NCBI GenBank assembly: GCA_021161675.1
Contig: JAGHAF010000106.1
Location: forward strand, 1 to 37,577
Length of the DNA stretch: 37,577 nucleotides
Direction: 5' to 3'
DNA from: Planctomycetota bacterium
GTDB taxonomy: Bacteria > Planctomycetota > Brocadiia > SM23-32
Shown: in pieces, positions 1 through 8,253 of the stretch
How the letters are laid out: each line of letters starts with the position of its first letter
How positions within the stretch are numbered: position 1 is the stretch's first letter
Position numbers and translations under genes: made by a program
Notes under the pieces: generated by a model
Databases searched by the model: none
What the model saw: the letters and a program-made list of their open reading frames with translations, nothing else
What the model was told of the DNA's origin: nothing

Positions 1-342
1 ACGCTGCCCCCCAGCGCAAGGCCGAGCCCGAAGCCGGCTACCATCACCAGCACGCCGGCGGCGCGCATCAGCGCGCCCGAGCGAAACAATCCCCGAAGGT
101 CAATCATAGTCCGCGCCTCCGGGGCTGACGCCGCCATCGCCCGCACTTTAGAAGCGAAGTCCGGCGCCGCGGCCATACCGTCGAGCGAGTCAAGGACATC
201 GGCGAGGCGCTCCAATTCAGCCAGCTCTCGGGCGCACCGCGCGCATACCTCAAGATGTCGCTGAACCCCGCTCGCCCCCTCCGCGTCCAGTTCGCCGTCA
301 AGGTAAGCGCTCAGCTTCTCTTGTATCAGGTTACAATCCATC
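1..342 (-). CDS. Anti-sigma factor with zinc-binding domain, partial (C-terminus beyond window)
   Basis: The minus-strand frame opens at ATG 342 behind a good ribosome site (GGTGGAGG, about 8 bases upstream) and stays open for 114 codons to base 1, so the C-terminus is missing. The N-terminus carries the classic ZAS/zf-HC2 pattern, Cys3, His29, Cys33 and Cys36 (HLEVCARC). It is followed by a leucine-rich stretch (about 37-55) and the start of a hydrophobic segment (about 95-114, AAGVLVMVAGFGLGLAL) that looks like a membrane anchor. In this family the zinc domain holds the cognate ECF sigma factor at the membrane until a signal releases it. It follows the ECF sigma gene by 67 bases on the same strand, so the two should be partners in one operon. 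The extracytoplasmic sensor part, which would hint at the signal, is not visible. Confidence 0.85.
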
Positions 343-409
343 CCTGGCCTCCACCTGGTTAAACGAGGCCGAAGCGTATTTCCTGCGGCCCTTTCTTGCT
401 TCACGCGGG

Positions 410-946
410 TTATTCTCCCAGCATTCCATTCAGATCATCGCGCAACCTGCGCCTGCCGCGGGCGAGCAGCGAGTCAACGGCCCCTACAGTGCAGCCAAGC
501 GCCTGGGCGATCTGACGGTAGCTGAGGCCGTCGAAATGTTTCAGCACGATTGCCATCCGCTGGCGCGGCGCCAGTCGCGAGACGGCTTCCCGCACCCGCC
601 CCCCCCGCTCCTTACTGATCAGACGCTCGCCCGGGTTCGGCCCCGGGTTAGCTCGCTCCTCGGCGAACCTGAGCCGCTCGGGCCGCCTCTTGCGGCGCGT
701 GTCTATGCAGAGGCGCCAGATAACTGTGTAGAGATACGTGGTGAAGCCGGCGGAGGCCCTGTAGCGCCCGGCGGCATCCAGTATCTTCAGGAAGGAATCC
801 TGGGCCACGTCCTCGGCCTGCGTTCGGTCCCCCAGAAAACGATACGCGACGTTGAGCGCACGCGCCTGGTGCCGCCTTACCAGTTGCTCAAAGGCGTCCA
901 TGTCGCCTTCGCCCGCCCGCGTCATCAATTCTTCGTCGCTGCTCAT
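410..946 (-). CDS. ECF-family RNA polymerase sigma factor
   Basis: The product is 178 residues from ATG 946, chosen because GGAGGGG lies about 7 bases upstream; a longer frame to 1036 has no ribosome site and runs past the putative promoter. Sigma region 2 is at about residues 20-85 (LVRRHQARALNVAYRFLG, then QAEDVAQDSFLKIL and a TYLYTVIWRLCID tryptophan segment). Region 4 is at about 120-172 (LAPRQRMAIVLKHFDGLSY, then a helix-turn-helix with CTVGAVDSLLARGRRRL). There is no region 3 or 1.1, as expected for ECF factors of this length. It should recruit RNA polymerase to a small regulon. The downstream zinc-domain protein is its likely anti-sigma factor. A sigma70-like promoter lies about 50 bases upstream of the start. 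Confidence 0.95.
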   Translation of the reverse strand: MSSDEELMTRAGEGDMDAFEQLVRRHQARALNVAYRFLGDRTQAEDVAQDSFLKILDAAGRYRASAGFTTYLYTVIWRLCIDTRRKRRPERLRFAEERANPGPNPGERLISKERGGRVREAVSRLAPRQRMAIVLKHFDGLSYRQIAQALGCTVGAVDSLLARGRRRLRDDLNGMLGE

Positions 947-995
947 AGATCGCCCCTCCCCGGCGATCAGGCGGATATCCCTCCGTCCACGGGGG

Positions 996-1024
996 AATAT
1001 ATCAGAGCGCACCTCTTCCGGCAA
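996..1024 (-). promoter_or_regulatory. Sigma70-type promoter for the sigma/anti-sigma operon
   Basis: On the minus strand, TTGCCG (1024-1019) and TATATT (1001-996) are separated by 17 bases. Transcription would begin near 990, giving a leader of about 45 bases before the sigma ATG at 946. Read by eye only. Confidence 0.55.
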
Positions 1025-1129
1025 GCGGGCTTGCATGTGATTCCGCAGGCCGCCTCAGCTATACTATGAAGGCGTCCGGGCAGCGGAAGGCCGATTCGCA
1101 TCCTATCAGGCGACGGCAGGGAGCAGCAA

Positions 1130-2425
1130 ATGAAAAGGCCATTATCGTCCTGGTGGTGGGTCGCGTTGGGGGCGCTGGCTCTGCTTGCCCTCGGGGGCGG
1201 CTGTTACGCGCTTCTGCGGGACGACCCGCCCCCCGAGGACGGGGACCTGCAGGTGCAGCGGATGGAAATACCCGTGGGCGAGAACGGCTGGCAGGGCTTC
1301 ATAGAGGCGGCCGCGCTGCTCGTCGAGCCCGAAGGCGGCTTCGGCTCGGACGCGGCTGCGGCGATTGCCGGGGGAAAGGAGCCGGACGAAGGCTACGTGA
1401 AACTCCTTTTCGAGGATAACGGCAAAGCGCTTCGCGCGTGGGAAGCGGCCCTGCGGCGTCCATATTGCCAGGTCCCGGAGGCGGACACGCCTGAGGACAT
1501 GTTGTTTCCTGCCTTGGAAGGCCTCCGAGAACTGGCCCTGTTCAGCCATGACCGGGCAATCTACCTTGCACAACGCGGCGAGACGGCTGCCGCCCTTGAT
1601 GAAGCGCTGCGGTTGCTTGAGTTCGGCCATAAAGTGGAAGGCGCAAAAGGGGCCCTAATCCATTTTCTGGTGGGCGTGGCCATCGAAGGCATGGGTTTAG
1701 ACGCGGTCCAGCACGTCCTGAAGCAGGAGGACATTGACACGGCCGCCCTGACAGCGTGCCTGGAGAAACTGAACAACGGCCGCGACTCTGATCAGGCGCT
1801 TAAGGACACATACAAAGTCGAGTACGCGGTGTCATTCGCAGCGATGGAGGCCGGAATCGACAAAGGGATACCTTCCTCCTCGACCCCCGCCCTGAGAGCG
1901 GCAGGCAAAATGGGCCTGAGAAGCTTTTTCTACAAGCCCAATCGCACCAGGCGAATCATGGCCAAAGCGGCCAGGATGGGGATTGACAACGTCAGCCGCC
2001 CGTATTCCGACGCGGATTACTCGGGATGGCCATCCATTATCGCTTCCCCGGGCTCGACAAATAAGCTGAAGCTCATCGCGTCAGGAAACAGCGCGGGCGC
2101 AATTCTAATCGCAATGCTCACCCCTGCCTATGACCGCATACAGGGAACAGAATGCCTTATCGAGTTCAGATTCTCCGCCGTGCTAGCGCTGACGGCTCTA
2201 AGATGCTACAGGGACGCGCACGGCCGCCTCCCGCAGCGGATCGAGGAGCTGGTCCCGCAATACCTCGACGAGGTCCCGAGAGATCCGTTCGACGGCAAGC
2301 CGCTGCGCTACTCAAAGGACAAGAAGATAGTGTATTCGGTGGGGACAGACCTGACGGATTCCGGCGGCTCCACCGGCGACTTTGGAAGCCGGCAAGCCGA
2401 CCCGACCGTCCACATCGAGTTTTAG
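1130..2425 (+). CDS. Exported or membrane-anchored protein of unknown function with pseudopilin-like C-terminal domain
   Basis: A 431-residue protein starting at ATG 1130 with a GGGAGCA ribosome site. The N-terminus is basic (MKR) followed by a hydrophobic core (about residues 8-28) ending in GGGC. It could be a lipoprotein signal with a poor lipobox, a signal anchor, or a cleaved signal peptide. The middle (60-300) is mostly helical with no motif I recognise. The C-terminal 90 residues contain a helix (VLALTALRCYRDAHGRLP) followed by ELVPQYLDEVPRDPFDGKPL and a YS-GTD ending. This matches the tail that, from memory, is common on secreted Planctomycetota and Verrucomicrobia proteins and resembles the C-terminal part of type II secretion pseudopilins. 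Role unknown. It is transcribed away from the sigma operon and just ahead of lpxB (38-base gap), perhaps with it. Confidence 0.75.
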   Translation: MKRPLSSWWWVALGALALLALGGGCYALLRDDPPPEDGDLQVQRMEIPVGENGWQGFIEAAALLVEPEGGFGSDAAAAIAGGKEPDEGYVKLLFEDNGKALRAWEAALRRPYCQVPEADTPEDMLFPALEGLRELALFSHDRAIYLAQRGETAAALDEALRLLEFGHKVEGAKGALIHFLVGVAIEGMGLDAVQHVLKQEDIDTAALTACLEKLNNGRDSDQALKDTYKVEYAVSFAAMEAGIDKGIPSSSTPALRAAGKMGLRSFFYKPNRTRRIMAKAARMGIDNVSRPYSDADYSGWPSIIASPGSTNKLKLIASGNSAGAILIAMLTPAYDRIQGTECLIEFRFSAVLALTALRCYRDAHGRLPQRIEELVPQYLDEVPRDPFDGKPLRYSKDKKIVYSVGTDLTDSGGSTGDFGSRQADPTVHIEF

Positions 2426-2463
2426 ACCAGCATCCGTAACTTCCCAAGAGGGACACACAACCC

Positions 2464-3597
2464 GTGAGCGCGAAGCGCATCCTCATCAGCGTGGGAGACG
2501 ATTCCGCCGACCTCCATGCAGCGAACTTTATGCGCCGGCTCTCCGAGCTGGCGCCCGGCGTCCGGTTCGTCGGGCTGGGGATGGAGCGGATGAAAGCGGC
2601 GGGCCTGGAGCCCCTGGACGACGTGGGTGACAGCGCCATGTGGCTGCACAACGCGCTTCGCCTGGGGCGTTTCGCCAGAAGGCTGCGGCTCTGCCGCCGG
2701 GAGCTGGAGGCCGGAGAGGTGGACCTGGTGGCGCCCGTGGACTTCGGCGGATTCAACATGTACCTCTGCCGCGAGGCCGCCCGGCGCGATATCCCAGTCT
2801 TCTACTACATCCCGCCCCAGGTTTGGGCGCACGGGCGCTATCGCATCAAGAAGCTGCGCCGCTGGACCTCGGTGGTCGGCCTTATCTACCCGTTCGAGGC
2901 GCCTCTCTACGAGCGTTACGGGGTCAGCGCCCAGTACGTGGGCCATCCCCTGTTCGATGAGCTGCGCCGCGACCCGCCCTCGCGGCGGGTGGTGGCAAAG
3001 CTGCGGGAACGCTTCGGCGACAGGCTGCTGGCGATTTTCCCGGGCAGCCGGCGCCAGGAGATCCGTGCCCACCTGCCCATGGTAGCCCGGTGCGTCCGAA
3101 CCGTGCGCGAGCGGATACAAGGGGTGCAATGCGCCCTGATATGCCCGCCGCGCATTCGCGAGGAGGCGGCCGAGCTGTGCCGCGCGCACGGGGCCGACGT
3201 GACCGTGCTCGACGGGGTGCGCCCGGTGGAACTGGCGCGGGCCGCCCACGTGTGCCTCACCAAATCGGGCACCATCACGCTGGAGATCGCCAGCCAGAGC
3301 ACGCCGATGATCATCTTCTACCGCACCAGTCCCCTGCTTTACTTCTTTGGCATGGGGCTTTCGCAGACCCCTTACGCCGGGCTGGTCAACGTGCTGGCCG
3401 GGGACGAAATCTGCCCGGAGAAGGTGATGCGCCGTGACGCGCCCGACTGGCTTGCGGAGCAGGTAGTCGAGATGTATCTGAGGCCCGCCAGGTGGGAGAA
3501 GTGTCACCGGGCGCTGGGAAAGATCATGGAGAGCGTCGCCCGGCCCGGCGCCAGCGAGCGCGCGGCCCGGATCGTGCTCAAGCTGCTCCAAGAGTGA
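2464..3597 (+). CDS. lpxB: Lipid-A-disaccharide synthase
   Basis: The product condenses UDP-2,3-diacylglucosamine with lipid X to make the lipid A disaccharide, on the cytoplasmic face of the inner membrane. It is 377 residues, the usual family length, from a GTG at 2464 with GAGGG upstream. Family signatures run in order: ILISVGDDSADLHAANF at the N-terminus, PVFYYIPPQVWAHG near 105-120, YVGHPLFDEL near 157-168, IFPGSRRQEIRAHLP near 190-205, and the donor-site TKSGTITLEIASQS near 265-280 with PMIIFYRTSPL after it. All are where LpxB expects them. The N-terminal SVGDDSADLHA replaces the commoner SAGE-SGDLHA. None of the other lpx genes is in the window, so this copy is detached from a lipid A operon. 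It implies a diderm cell with lipopolysaccharide. Confidence 0.93.
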   Translation: MSAKRILISVGDDSADLHAANFMRRLSELAPGVRFVGLGMERMKAAGLEPLDDVGDSAMWLHNALRLGRFARRLRLCRRELEAGEVDLVAPVDFGGFNMYLCREAARRDIPVFYYIPPQVWAHGRYRIKKLRRWTSVVGLIYPFEAPLYERYGVSAQYVGHPLFDELRRDPPSRRVVAKLRERFGDRLLAIFPGSRRQEIRAHLPMVARCVRTVRERIQGVQCALICPPRIREEAAELCRAHGADVTVLDGVRPVELARAAHVCLTKSGTITLEIASQSTPMIIFYRTSPLLYFFGMGLSQTPYAGLVNVLAGDEICPEKVMRRDAPDWLAEQVVEMYLRPARWEKCHRALGKIMESVARPGASERAARIVLKLLQE

Positions 3598-3615
3598 AGC
3601 GCCGCCGGGCCGGGA

Positions 3616-4659
3616 TCAGGCGATCTGGACCTCCCGGCCCTCGTCGGCGCTCCGGTAAAGGCCGTCCAGAATCTTCTGGACCACCAGGCCCGATTCGGCG
3701 GGACATTGCGTCTCATTCTCACCGCGGATGTAGCCGATCCACTCGGCCATCTTCCGGCTTATGCTGTCCCACTTGCCGACGTAGCCCGGCTGGACGTTGA
3801 CCTGCGTGCCGGCCTCGTCTTTGAACAGCATCGGGGGCAGGGCGGTGATGCCGCCCTTGTCGCCCATTATCTGGATGCCGAACTTGTCCCCTTCGATGTG
3901 CGCTGCGAAGCTTGACTCCACGACCATCACCGCTCCCCCGTCGAATCGAACGAACCCGACGGCCAGGTCTTCGACGTTGTATGTCTCCCAGTCCCATGCC
4001 TCCCATGGGCCAACGGCGGTGGGGGGCTTGTTCCCCATGTAGGTGAACGTCTGCGCGCTGGCGCTGGTGGGCTTTGGCTCACCCATCAGGAAGTGCGCCG
4101 CCTCAATCAGGTGAACGCCTATGTCAATAAGCGGTCCGCCGCCCTGCAGCTCCTTGCGGCCGAACACTCCCCAATGTGGAATCCCGCGCCTGCGCAGCGC
4201 CTGCACGCGCGCGTAAAGCACGTTGCCCAGTTCTCCCGCGTCTACGAAGCGCTTCACAGTCTGCACCTGCGGGCCGAGCCGCCACTGGAAACCCATGACC
4301 AGGTCGCCGTCGCTCGCCTCGGCGGCATCCACCATGGCCTGGGCTTCCTCGGCGTTCATCGCCATCGGCTTCTCCACCATGACGTGCTTTCCGGCCTGAA
4401 GGGCGGCGATTGTGGGACCCTTGTGGGCGGAGTTCGGAGTGCAGACGGTGACCGCGTCCAGCCCGTCAAGCGCCAGCATCTCGTGATAATCCGTGAACGT
4501 GTGAGGCGCCTCGAACTTATCCGCGAACGCCCGGGCGGCGTCCTCCTTTATGTCACACGCGGCCACAAGTTCCACGTCGTCCAGCTTCAGAAGCGCTCTG
4601 GCCTGCGCTGCGGCAATACCGCCGGCGCCGACAAATCCCACCCTGATCCGTTCAGCCAT
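3616..4659 (-). CDS. Gfo/Idh/MocA family NAD(P)-dependent oxidoreductase
   Basis: 347 residues from ATG 4659, chosen because AGGAGAGGCAG precedes it directly; a longer frame to 4734 lacks a ribosome site. The N-terminal Rossmann fold shows VGFVGAGGIAAAQARALL and an acidic end of strand two (AACDIKEDAA). The catalytic-lysine motif EKPMAMNAEEA lies near residue 95, and GGGPLIDIGVHLIEAAHFL near 170-190 supplies the G-D-G-H pattern typical of the substrate domain. Members oxidise or reduce sugars, inositols and similar polyols. The substrate cannot be read from the sequence. It is convergent with lpxB (18-base gap) and divergent from pheA, so it is probably a single-gene unit. Confidence 0.92.
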   Translation of the reverse strand: MAERIRVGFVGAGGIAAAQARALLKLDDVELVAACDIKEDAARAFADKFEAPHTFTDYHEMLALDGLDAVTVCTPNSAHKGPTIAALQAGKHVMVEKPMAMNAEEAQAMVDAAEASDGDLVMGFQWRLGPQVQTVKRFVDAGELGNVLYARVQALRRRGIPHWGVFGRKELQGGGPLIDIGVHLIEAAHFLMGEPKPTSASAQTFTYMGNKPPTAVGPWEAWDWETYNVEDLAVGFVRFDGGAVMVVESSFAAHIEGDKFGIQIMGDKGGITALPPMLFKDEAGTQVNVQPGYVGKWDSISRKMAEWIGYIRGENETQCPAESGLVVQKILDGLYRSADEGREVQIA

Positions 4660-4798
4660 CTGCCTCTCCTCAATATGTAATACATCATCAAACACGGGAG
4701 ACGCCATCTTTGCAAAACGCTCCGTGGGAATCAAGCGTCAAGCCGAACCCAGCGCTATGCAACACAAAACGGCACAGCCCAAACAACTGTAAACTCGT

Positions 4799-4827
4799 TT
4801 GACTTGCTGCGCGGAATAGAATATCCT
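4799..4827 (+). promoter_or_regulatory. Sigma70-type promoter upstream of pheA
   Basis: TTGACT (4799-4804) and TATCCT (4822-4827) are separated by exactly 17 bases. A start near 4834 would give a leader of about 80 bases before pheA. It is the only good promoter I see for the eight-gene run to dut. Confidence 0.55.
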
Positions 4828-4915
4828 TAGTGTGATTGTGCGCGGCGTATTGGCCGCTGCGCTGTGTCATTCCCGTCGTCTCAGTGTTTTCCTACCCGCG
4901 CCGGGCTTGCTACCT

Positions 4916-5980
4916 ATGAATCTGGATGATTTGCGCAACAAAATCGACCGGCTGGACGAACAGATCGTCCGGCTGATCAACGAACGCGCCAGGATAGCCC
5001 GCCAGATCGGCAAGCGGAAGGCCGAGGAGAATTCTTTCGCGTACGCCCCCGCCCGACAGCAGGAGATATTCCAAAACGTACTGGGCGTCAGCGAGGGGCC
5101 TCTGCCCCCCGAGACGCTGCGAGCCATCTACCGGGAAATAATGAGCGGCTGCCTTGCGCTGGAGAAACGTATCAAAGTCGCTTACCTGGGGCCCGAAGGC
5201 ACCTTCACACACATGGCCGCCCGGGCTAACTTCGGAGAAGCGGTCACCTACGTTCCCGTCGCAACCATAGACGACGTTTTCGGGGAGGTCGAGCGAAAGC
5301 GCGCCGACTACGGCGTAGTCCCCGTCGAGAATTCAACCGGCGGCGGGATCCACCAGACCCTGACCAGATTCCTGGACAGCTCGCTGAAGGTCTGCGCCGA
5401 AATTGTGCAGGAAATCCACCACGCCCTGCTCGCGCGATGCCCCCTCGAAGAGGTCAGGAAGGTGTACAGCCGCGAACAGGTATTCAGCCAGACGCGCCGC
5501 TGGCTCCAGAGCCGCCTGCCTGGCTGCGAGCAGAAACAAGTGCTCAGCACCAGCGTGGCGGCCGAGCGCGCCGCAGGCGAACAGGGCGCCGCCGCCATCG
5601 GCAGCGCCAACCTGGCCGACGCGCACGGGCTCAACGTGCTTGCCGATCACATAGAGGACTATACGCACAACGTGACGCGTTTCTTCGTGCTGGGCGGCGA
5701 GATGGGCGCGCCGACCGGCAACGACAAGACGGCGCTGCTCTGCAGCGTGCGAGACAAACCCGGCGCGCTGCACGACCTGTTGGTCCCGTTCAGAGAGCAC
5801 GATATCAACATGACTATGATCGAGTCTTTCCCCTCTCCCAGCGCCGCCTGGCAGTATTATTTCTTTATCGATTTTTTGGGACATCCGGACGACGAAGGCG
5901 CCGCGAAGGCGCTGGAAGAGATGAAAGCTCAGGCATCGTCGTTCAAGGTGCTGGGGGCTTTTCCCCGGCACAGCAGCTAA
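4916..5980 (+). CDS. pheA: Bifunctional chorismate mutase / prephenate dehydratase
   Basis: This protein makes phenylpyruvate from chorismate via prephenate in phenylalanine synthesis. From ATG 4916 it is 354 residues; the frame is open further upstream, but MNLDDLRNKIDRLDEQIV is the normal beginning of the AroQ domain. The domains are chorismate mutase (about 1-80, with ERARIARQIGKRK), prephenate dehydratase (about 85-265: VAYLGPEGTFTHMAA, VVPVENSTGGGIHQT, SREQVFSQTRRWL, and the catalytic NVTRFFVLG) and an ACT domain (about 278-350: DKPGALHDLL, MTMIESFPS) that in this family binds phenylalanine for feedback inhibition. No strong ribosome site precedes the start. It leads a compact run of unrelated housekeeping genes; tpiA begins 29 bases on. 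Confidence 0.95.
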   Translation: MNLDDLRNKIDRLDEQIVRLINERARIARQIGKRKAEENSFAYAPARQQEIFQNVLGVSEGPLPPETLRAIYREIMSGCLALEKRIKVAYLGPEGTFTHMAARANFGEAVTYVPVATIDDVFGEVERKRADYGVVPVENSTGGGIHQTLTRFLDSSLKVCAEIVQEIHHALLARCPLEEVRKVYSREQVFSQTRRWLQSRLPGCEQKQVLSTSVAAERAAGEQGAAAIGSANLADAHGLNVLADHIEDYTHNVTRFFVLGGEMGAPTGNDKTALLCSVRDKPGALHDLLVPFREHDINMTMIESFPSPSAAWQYYFFIDFLGHPDDEGAAKALEEMKAQASSFKVLGAFPRHSS

Positions 5981-6009
5981 GTGTTCACTCTGGAAGGACG
6001 TAACCGAAG

Positions 6010-6780
6010 ATGAGAACGCCTTTCGTTGCCGGAAATTGGAAGATGAACCTGGATGGCCAGGCCAGCCGGCGCCTGGCCGCGGGGCTAAAGAAGCAGCTTG
6101 CGGGCGTCGAACAGGTCCGCACGGCCGTGTGCCCTCCCTTCGTTTACCTGAGCTGCGTGGTCGAGGTGCTCGGCGACACCAACATCGGTGTCGGCGCCCA
6201 GAACATGTACGTCCAGGGGGAAGGGGCGTATACCGGCGAGGTCGCCGGCCCCATGCTGGTGGACGTCGGCTGCCGCTACGTGATTCTGGGCCACTCCGAA
6301 CGCCGCCACATCATGGGCGAGAGCAACCAGTTCGTCAACCAAAAGGTCAAGAAAGCCCTCGAGTGTGGCCTGGAGCCCATCATCTGCGTGGGAGAGCTGC
6401 TCGAGGAGCGCAAGGCCGGGCATACGGAAAGAATCGTCTCCAACCAGCTGCGCGCCGCCCTGGAGGGCGTCACCGCCGAGCAAATGAACAAGATCACCCT
6501 GGCCTACGAACCTGTGTGGGCAATCGGCACGGGCGAGACCGCCACGCCCGAGCAGGCCGAGGAAGTTCATGGATATCTGCGCGGCCTCCTTGTCCAGCTC
6601 TATGACCGGCAGGTCGCCGACGAGACGATCATCCAATACGGCGGAAGCGTCAAAGCGGGCAACGCCGCCGACCTGATGAACATGCCGGACGTGGACGGCG
6701 CGCTGGTGGGCGGCGCCAGCCTTAGCGCGGATACTTTCGTGCCCATCGTCCGGGCCATACTCGACGGCCAAGAGAGCTGA
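6010..6780 (+). CDS. tpiA: Triosephosphate isomerase
   Basis: The enzyme interconverts dihydroxyacetone phosphate and glyceraldehyde 3-phosphate in central carbon metabolism. It is 256 residues, the normal TIM length. The active-site elements are all present: NWKMNL (lysine, near residue 11), GHSERR (histidine, near 95), AYEPVWAIGTG with the catalytic glutamate and flexible loop (near 165-178), and the phosphate-binding IQYGGSVKAGNA (near 210-220) with GALVGGASL after it. GGAAGGACG lies upstream of the ATG. It sits 29 bases after pheA and 10 bases before secG. The tpiA-secG pairing is common in bacteria. Confidence 0.97.
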   Translation: MRTPFVAGNWKMNLDGQASRRLAAGLKKQLAGVEQVRTAVCPPFVYLSCVVEVLGDTNIGVGAQNMYVQGEGAYTGEVAGPMLVDVGCRYVILGHSERRHIMGESNQFVNQKVKKALECGLEPIICVGELLEERKAGHTERIVSNQLRAALEGVTAEQMNKITLAYEPVWAIGTGETATPEQAEEVHGYLRGLLVQLYDRQVADETIIQYGGSVKAGNAADLMNMPDVDGALVGGASLSADTFVPIVRAILDGQES

Positions 6781-6790
6781 CATACCGAAA

Positions 6791-7336
6791 ATGGATCCTG
6801 AAGAGCTACGCGGCAAACTGAAGAAAGGCGTTACCGTCGCCCTCTTTTTTGCGCTGGCGCTGGCGCTGTACGGGCTGCGCTGGAGGGGGCTGCTGGTGGC
6901 CTACCTGCTCCTGGTGGTCCTGGTTGCGATACTGGCCATATTGATCCAGAGCGGCCGCGGGGGCGGACTGGCCTCCTCGCTGGGCGGCCTGGGAGGAGAC
7001 TCCCTGCTCGGAGTTCATTCCGCCAGTCCCATCGCGAAAGCCACCTACGTTATGTTGTCCCTCTTCCTCTTTATCATCATGCTGCTGGCCCGCATGGGCG
7101 TGCCGGCGCAGGAGGGCGGCATTCTGGAGACACATGGCCGGCCGGGTCGCTCCGCACCGACGGTGAAGGCGCCCTCTCCGGCAGGGCCCGCGCAAGAACC
7201 GTCACAGGCTACCCCGGGCGGCCAGCCGTCCGAGCGCCCGCCGGCCCCGGAGCAACCGGCCACGTCCAAAGGCGCCGAGGCGCCCGCCACGACATCATCC
7301 GAACAGACTCACAAGACTACCGAAGAGGAACAATAG
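6791..7336 (+). CDS. secG: Preprotein translocase subunit SecG, with an extra N-terminal helix and long tail
   Basis: SecG assists the SecYEG channel in protein export. The diagnostic block is VLVAILAILIQSGRGGGLAS, then a glycine-rich cytoplasmic loop (LGGLGGDSLLG), the short HSASPIAKATYVMLS and a second helix (LFLFIIMLLARM). Two features are unusual. There is another hydrophobic stretch ahead of the normal first helix (about residues 13-29), suggesting three membrane passes. After about residue 105 there is a tail of about 75 residues rich in proline, alanine, threonine and glutamate with no predicted fold. Family members are usually 75-130 residues; this one is 181. It follows tpiA by 10 bases, and only one base separates its stop from yicC. 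Confidence 0.85.
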   Translation: MDPEELRGKLKKGVTVALFFALALALYGLRWRGLLVAYLLLVVLVAILAILIQSGRGGGLASSLGGLGGDSLLGVHSASPIAKATYVMLSLFLFIIMLLARMGVPAQEGGILETHGRPGRSAPTVKAPSPAGPAQEPSQATPGGQPSERPPAPEQPATSKGAEAPATTSSEQTHKTTEEEQ

Positions 7337-7337
7337 G

Positions 7338-8219
7338 ATGATCAGAAGCATGACCGGCTTCGGCCGTGCGGAGAGCGTCTCTGAGGACTGGGCGATCCGT
7401 GTGCAAGTTCGCAGCGTAAACCAGAAGAAGCTCCAGATATCCTTTCACGTTCCAGACGCCTTCCGGCTGAAGGAAGTAGAGCTGGAAAGACTCGTCAACA
7501 AGGAAATCCATCGCGGGCGCCTCTACTTCTCCCTGTCTTGTGAACCCCAGGTGGAAGGCGGGCTGCCATTCGTCAACAGAGAGGTCGTCCGCCAATACCT
7601 GGCCACGCTCAAGGAACTGGCCGGGGATGAAACGCTCCACGTGGACATGGCCAATGTGCTGCGGTTGCCAGGGGCCATCACCGAGATGTCCGCCGACAGG
7701 GAGCTGCAGGAAAGGCTATGGCCTCACGTGGTCGCCATAGCCGAGCAAGCTCTGGACAAGCTGCTGGAGATGCGCCGCGTCGAGGGCGATAATCTCACCC
7801 GCCAGTTCCTTGACCTGTGCGACACCATGGAAGAGCAGGTCGACCAGATAGAGTTGGCTCAACGCGACTTCGTGCCCGCCTACCGGGATCGGCTGCGCAC
7901 TCGGATCAACCGGCTGCTCGCCGGCGCGGACATCGAGATAAACGAGGCGCCACTGGCGCGCGAGGTCGCCATCTATGCCGACCGCTGCGACGTAAGCGAG
8001 GAAATCGAACGGTTGCGCAGCCACTTGATGCAGTTCCGCCGGACGCTGGACGGGCCGGCAGAACCGGTGGGAGCGAAGATGGAGTTCATCGGTCAGGAGA
8101 TGCTGCGGGAGGCCGGCGCCATCGCCTCCAAGGTCCCACCGGGGCAGCACGTCCGCCAGGTGCTCGAGCTGAAAACCACTATCGAAAGACTCAGGGAACA
8201 GGTCCGCAACGTGGAATGA
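7338..8219 (+). CDS. yicC: YicC/YloC family endoribonuclease
   Basis: 293 residues, the full length of the family. It begins with the family hallmark MIRSMTGFGRAE and RVQVRSVNQKKLQISFHVPD, carries EVAIYADRCDVSEEIERLRS-H near residue 215-235, and ends with GQEMLREAGAIASK followed by KTTIERLREQVRNVE. YicC/YloC proteins are reported to be endoribonucleases that act in RNA turnover. The start at 7338 has GAGGAACAATAGG just upstream, overlapping the end of secG, so the two are probably translationally coupled. The order yicC-gmk-rpoZ-coa is a widely conserved neighbourhood. Confidence 0.93.
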   Translation: MIRSMTGFGRAESVSEDWAIRVQVRSVNQKKLQISFHVPDAFRLKEVELERLVNKEIHRGRLYFSLSCEPQVEGGLPFVNREVVRQYLATLKELAGDETLHVDMANVLRLPGAITEMSADRELQERLWPHVVAIAEQALDKLLEMRRVEGDNLTRQFLDLCDTMEEQVDQIELAQRDFVPAYRDRLRTRINRLLAGADIEINEAPLAREVAIYADRCDVSEEIERLRSHLMQFRRTLDGPAEPVGAKMEFIGQEMLREAGAIASKVPPGQHVRQVLELKTTIERLREQVRNVE

Positions 8220-8253
8220 GCGGTTCAGAGCCATCCACCGAAGGCGACTCTCG

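Noticed and set aside
1031..1065. Promoter for the 1130-2425 gene (TTGCAT and TATACT)
   Set aside because: The spacer is about 23 bases, too long for a standard promoter.
4660..4798. A promoter for the Gfo/Idh/MocA gene
   Set aside because: Several TTGAC-like words exist on the minus strand but none is paired with a -10 at 16-18 bases.
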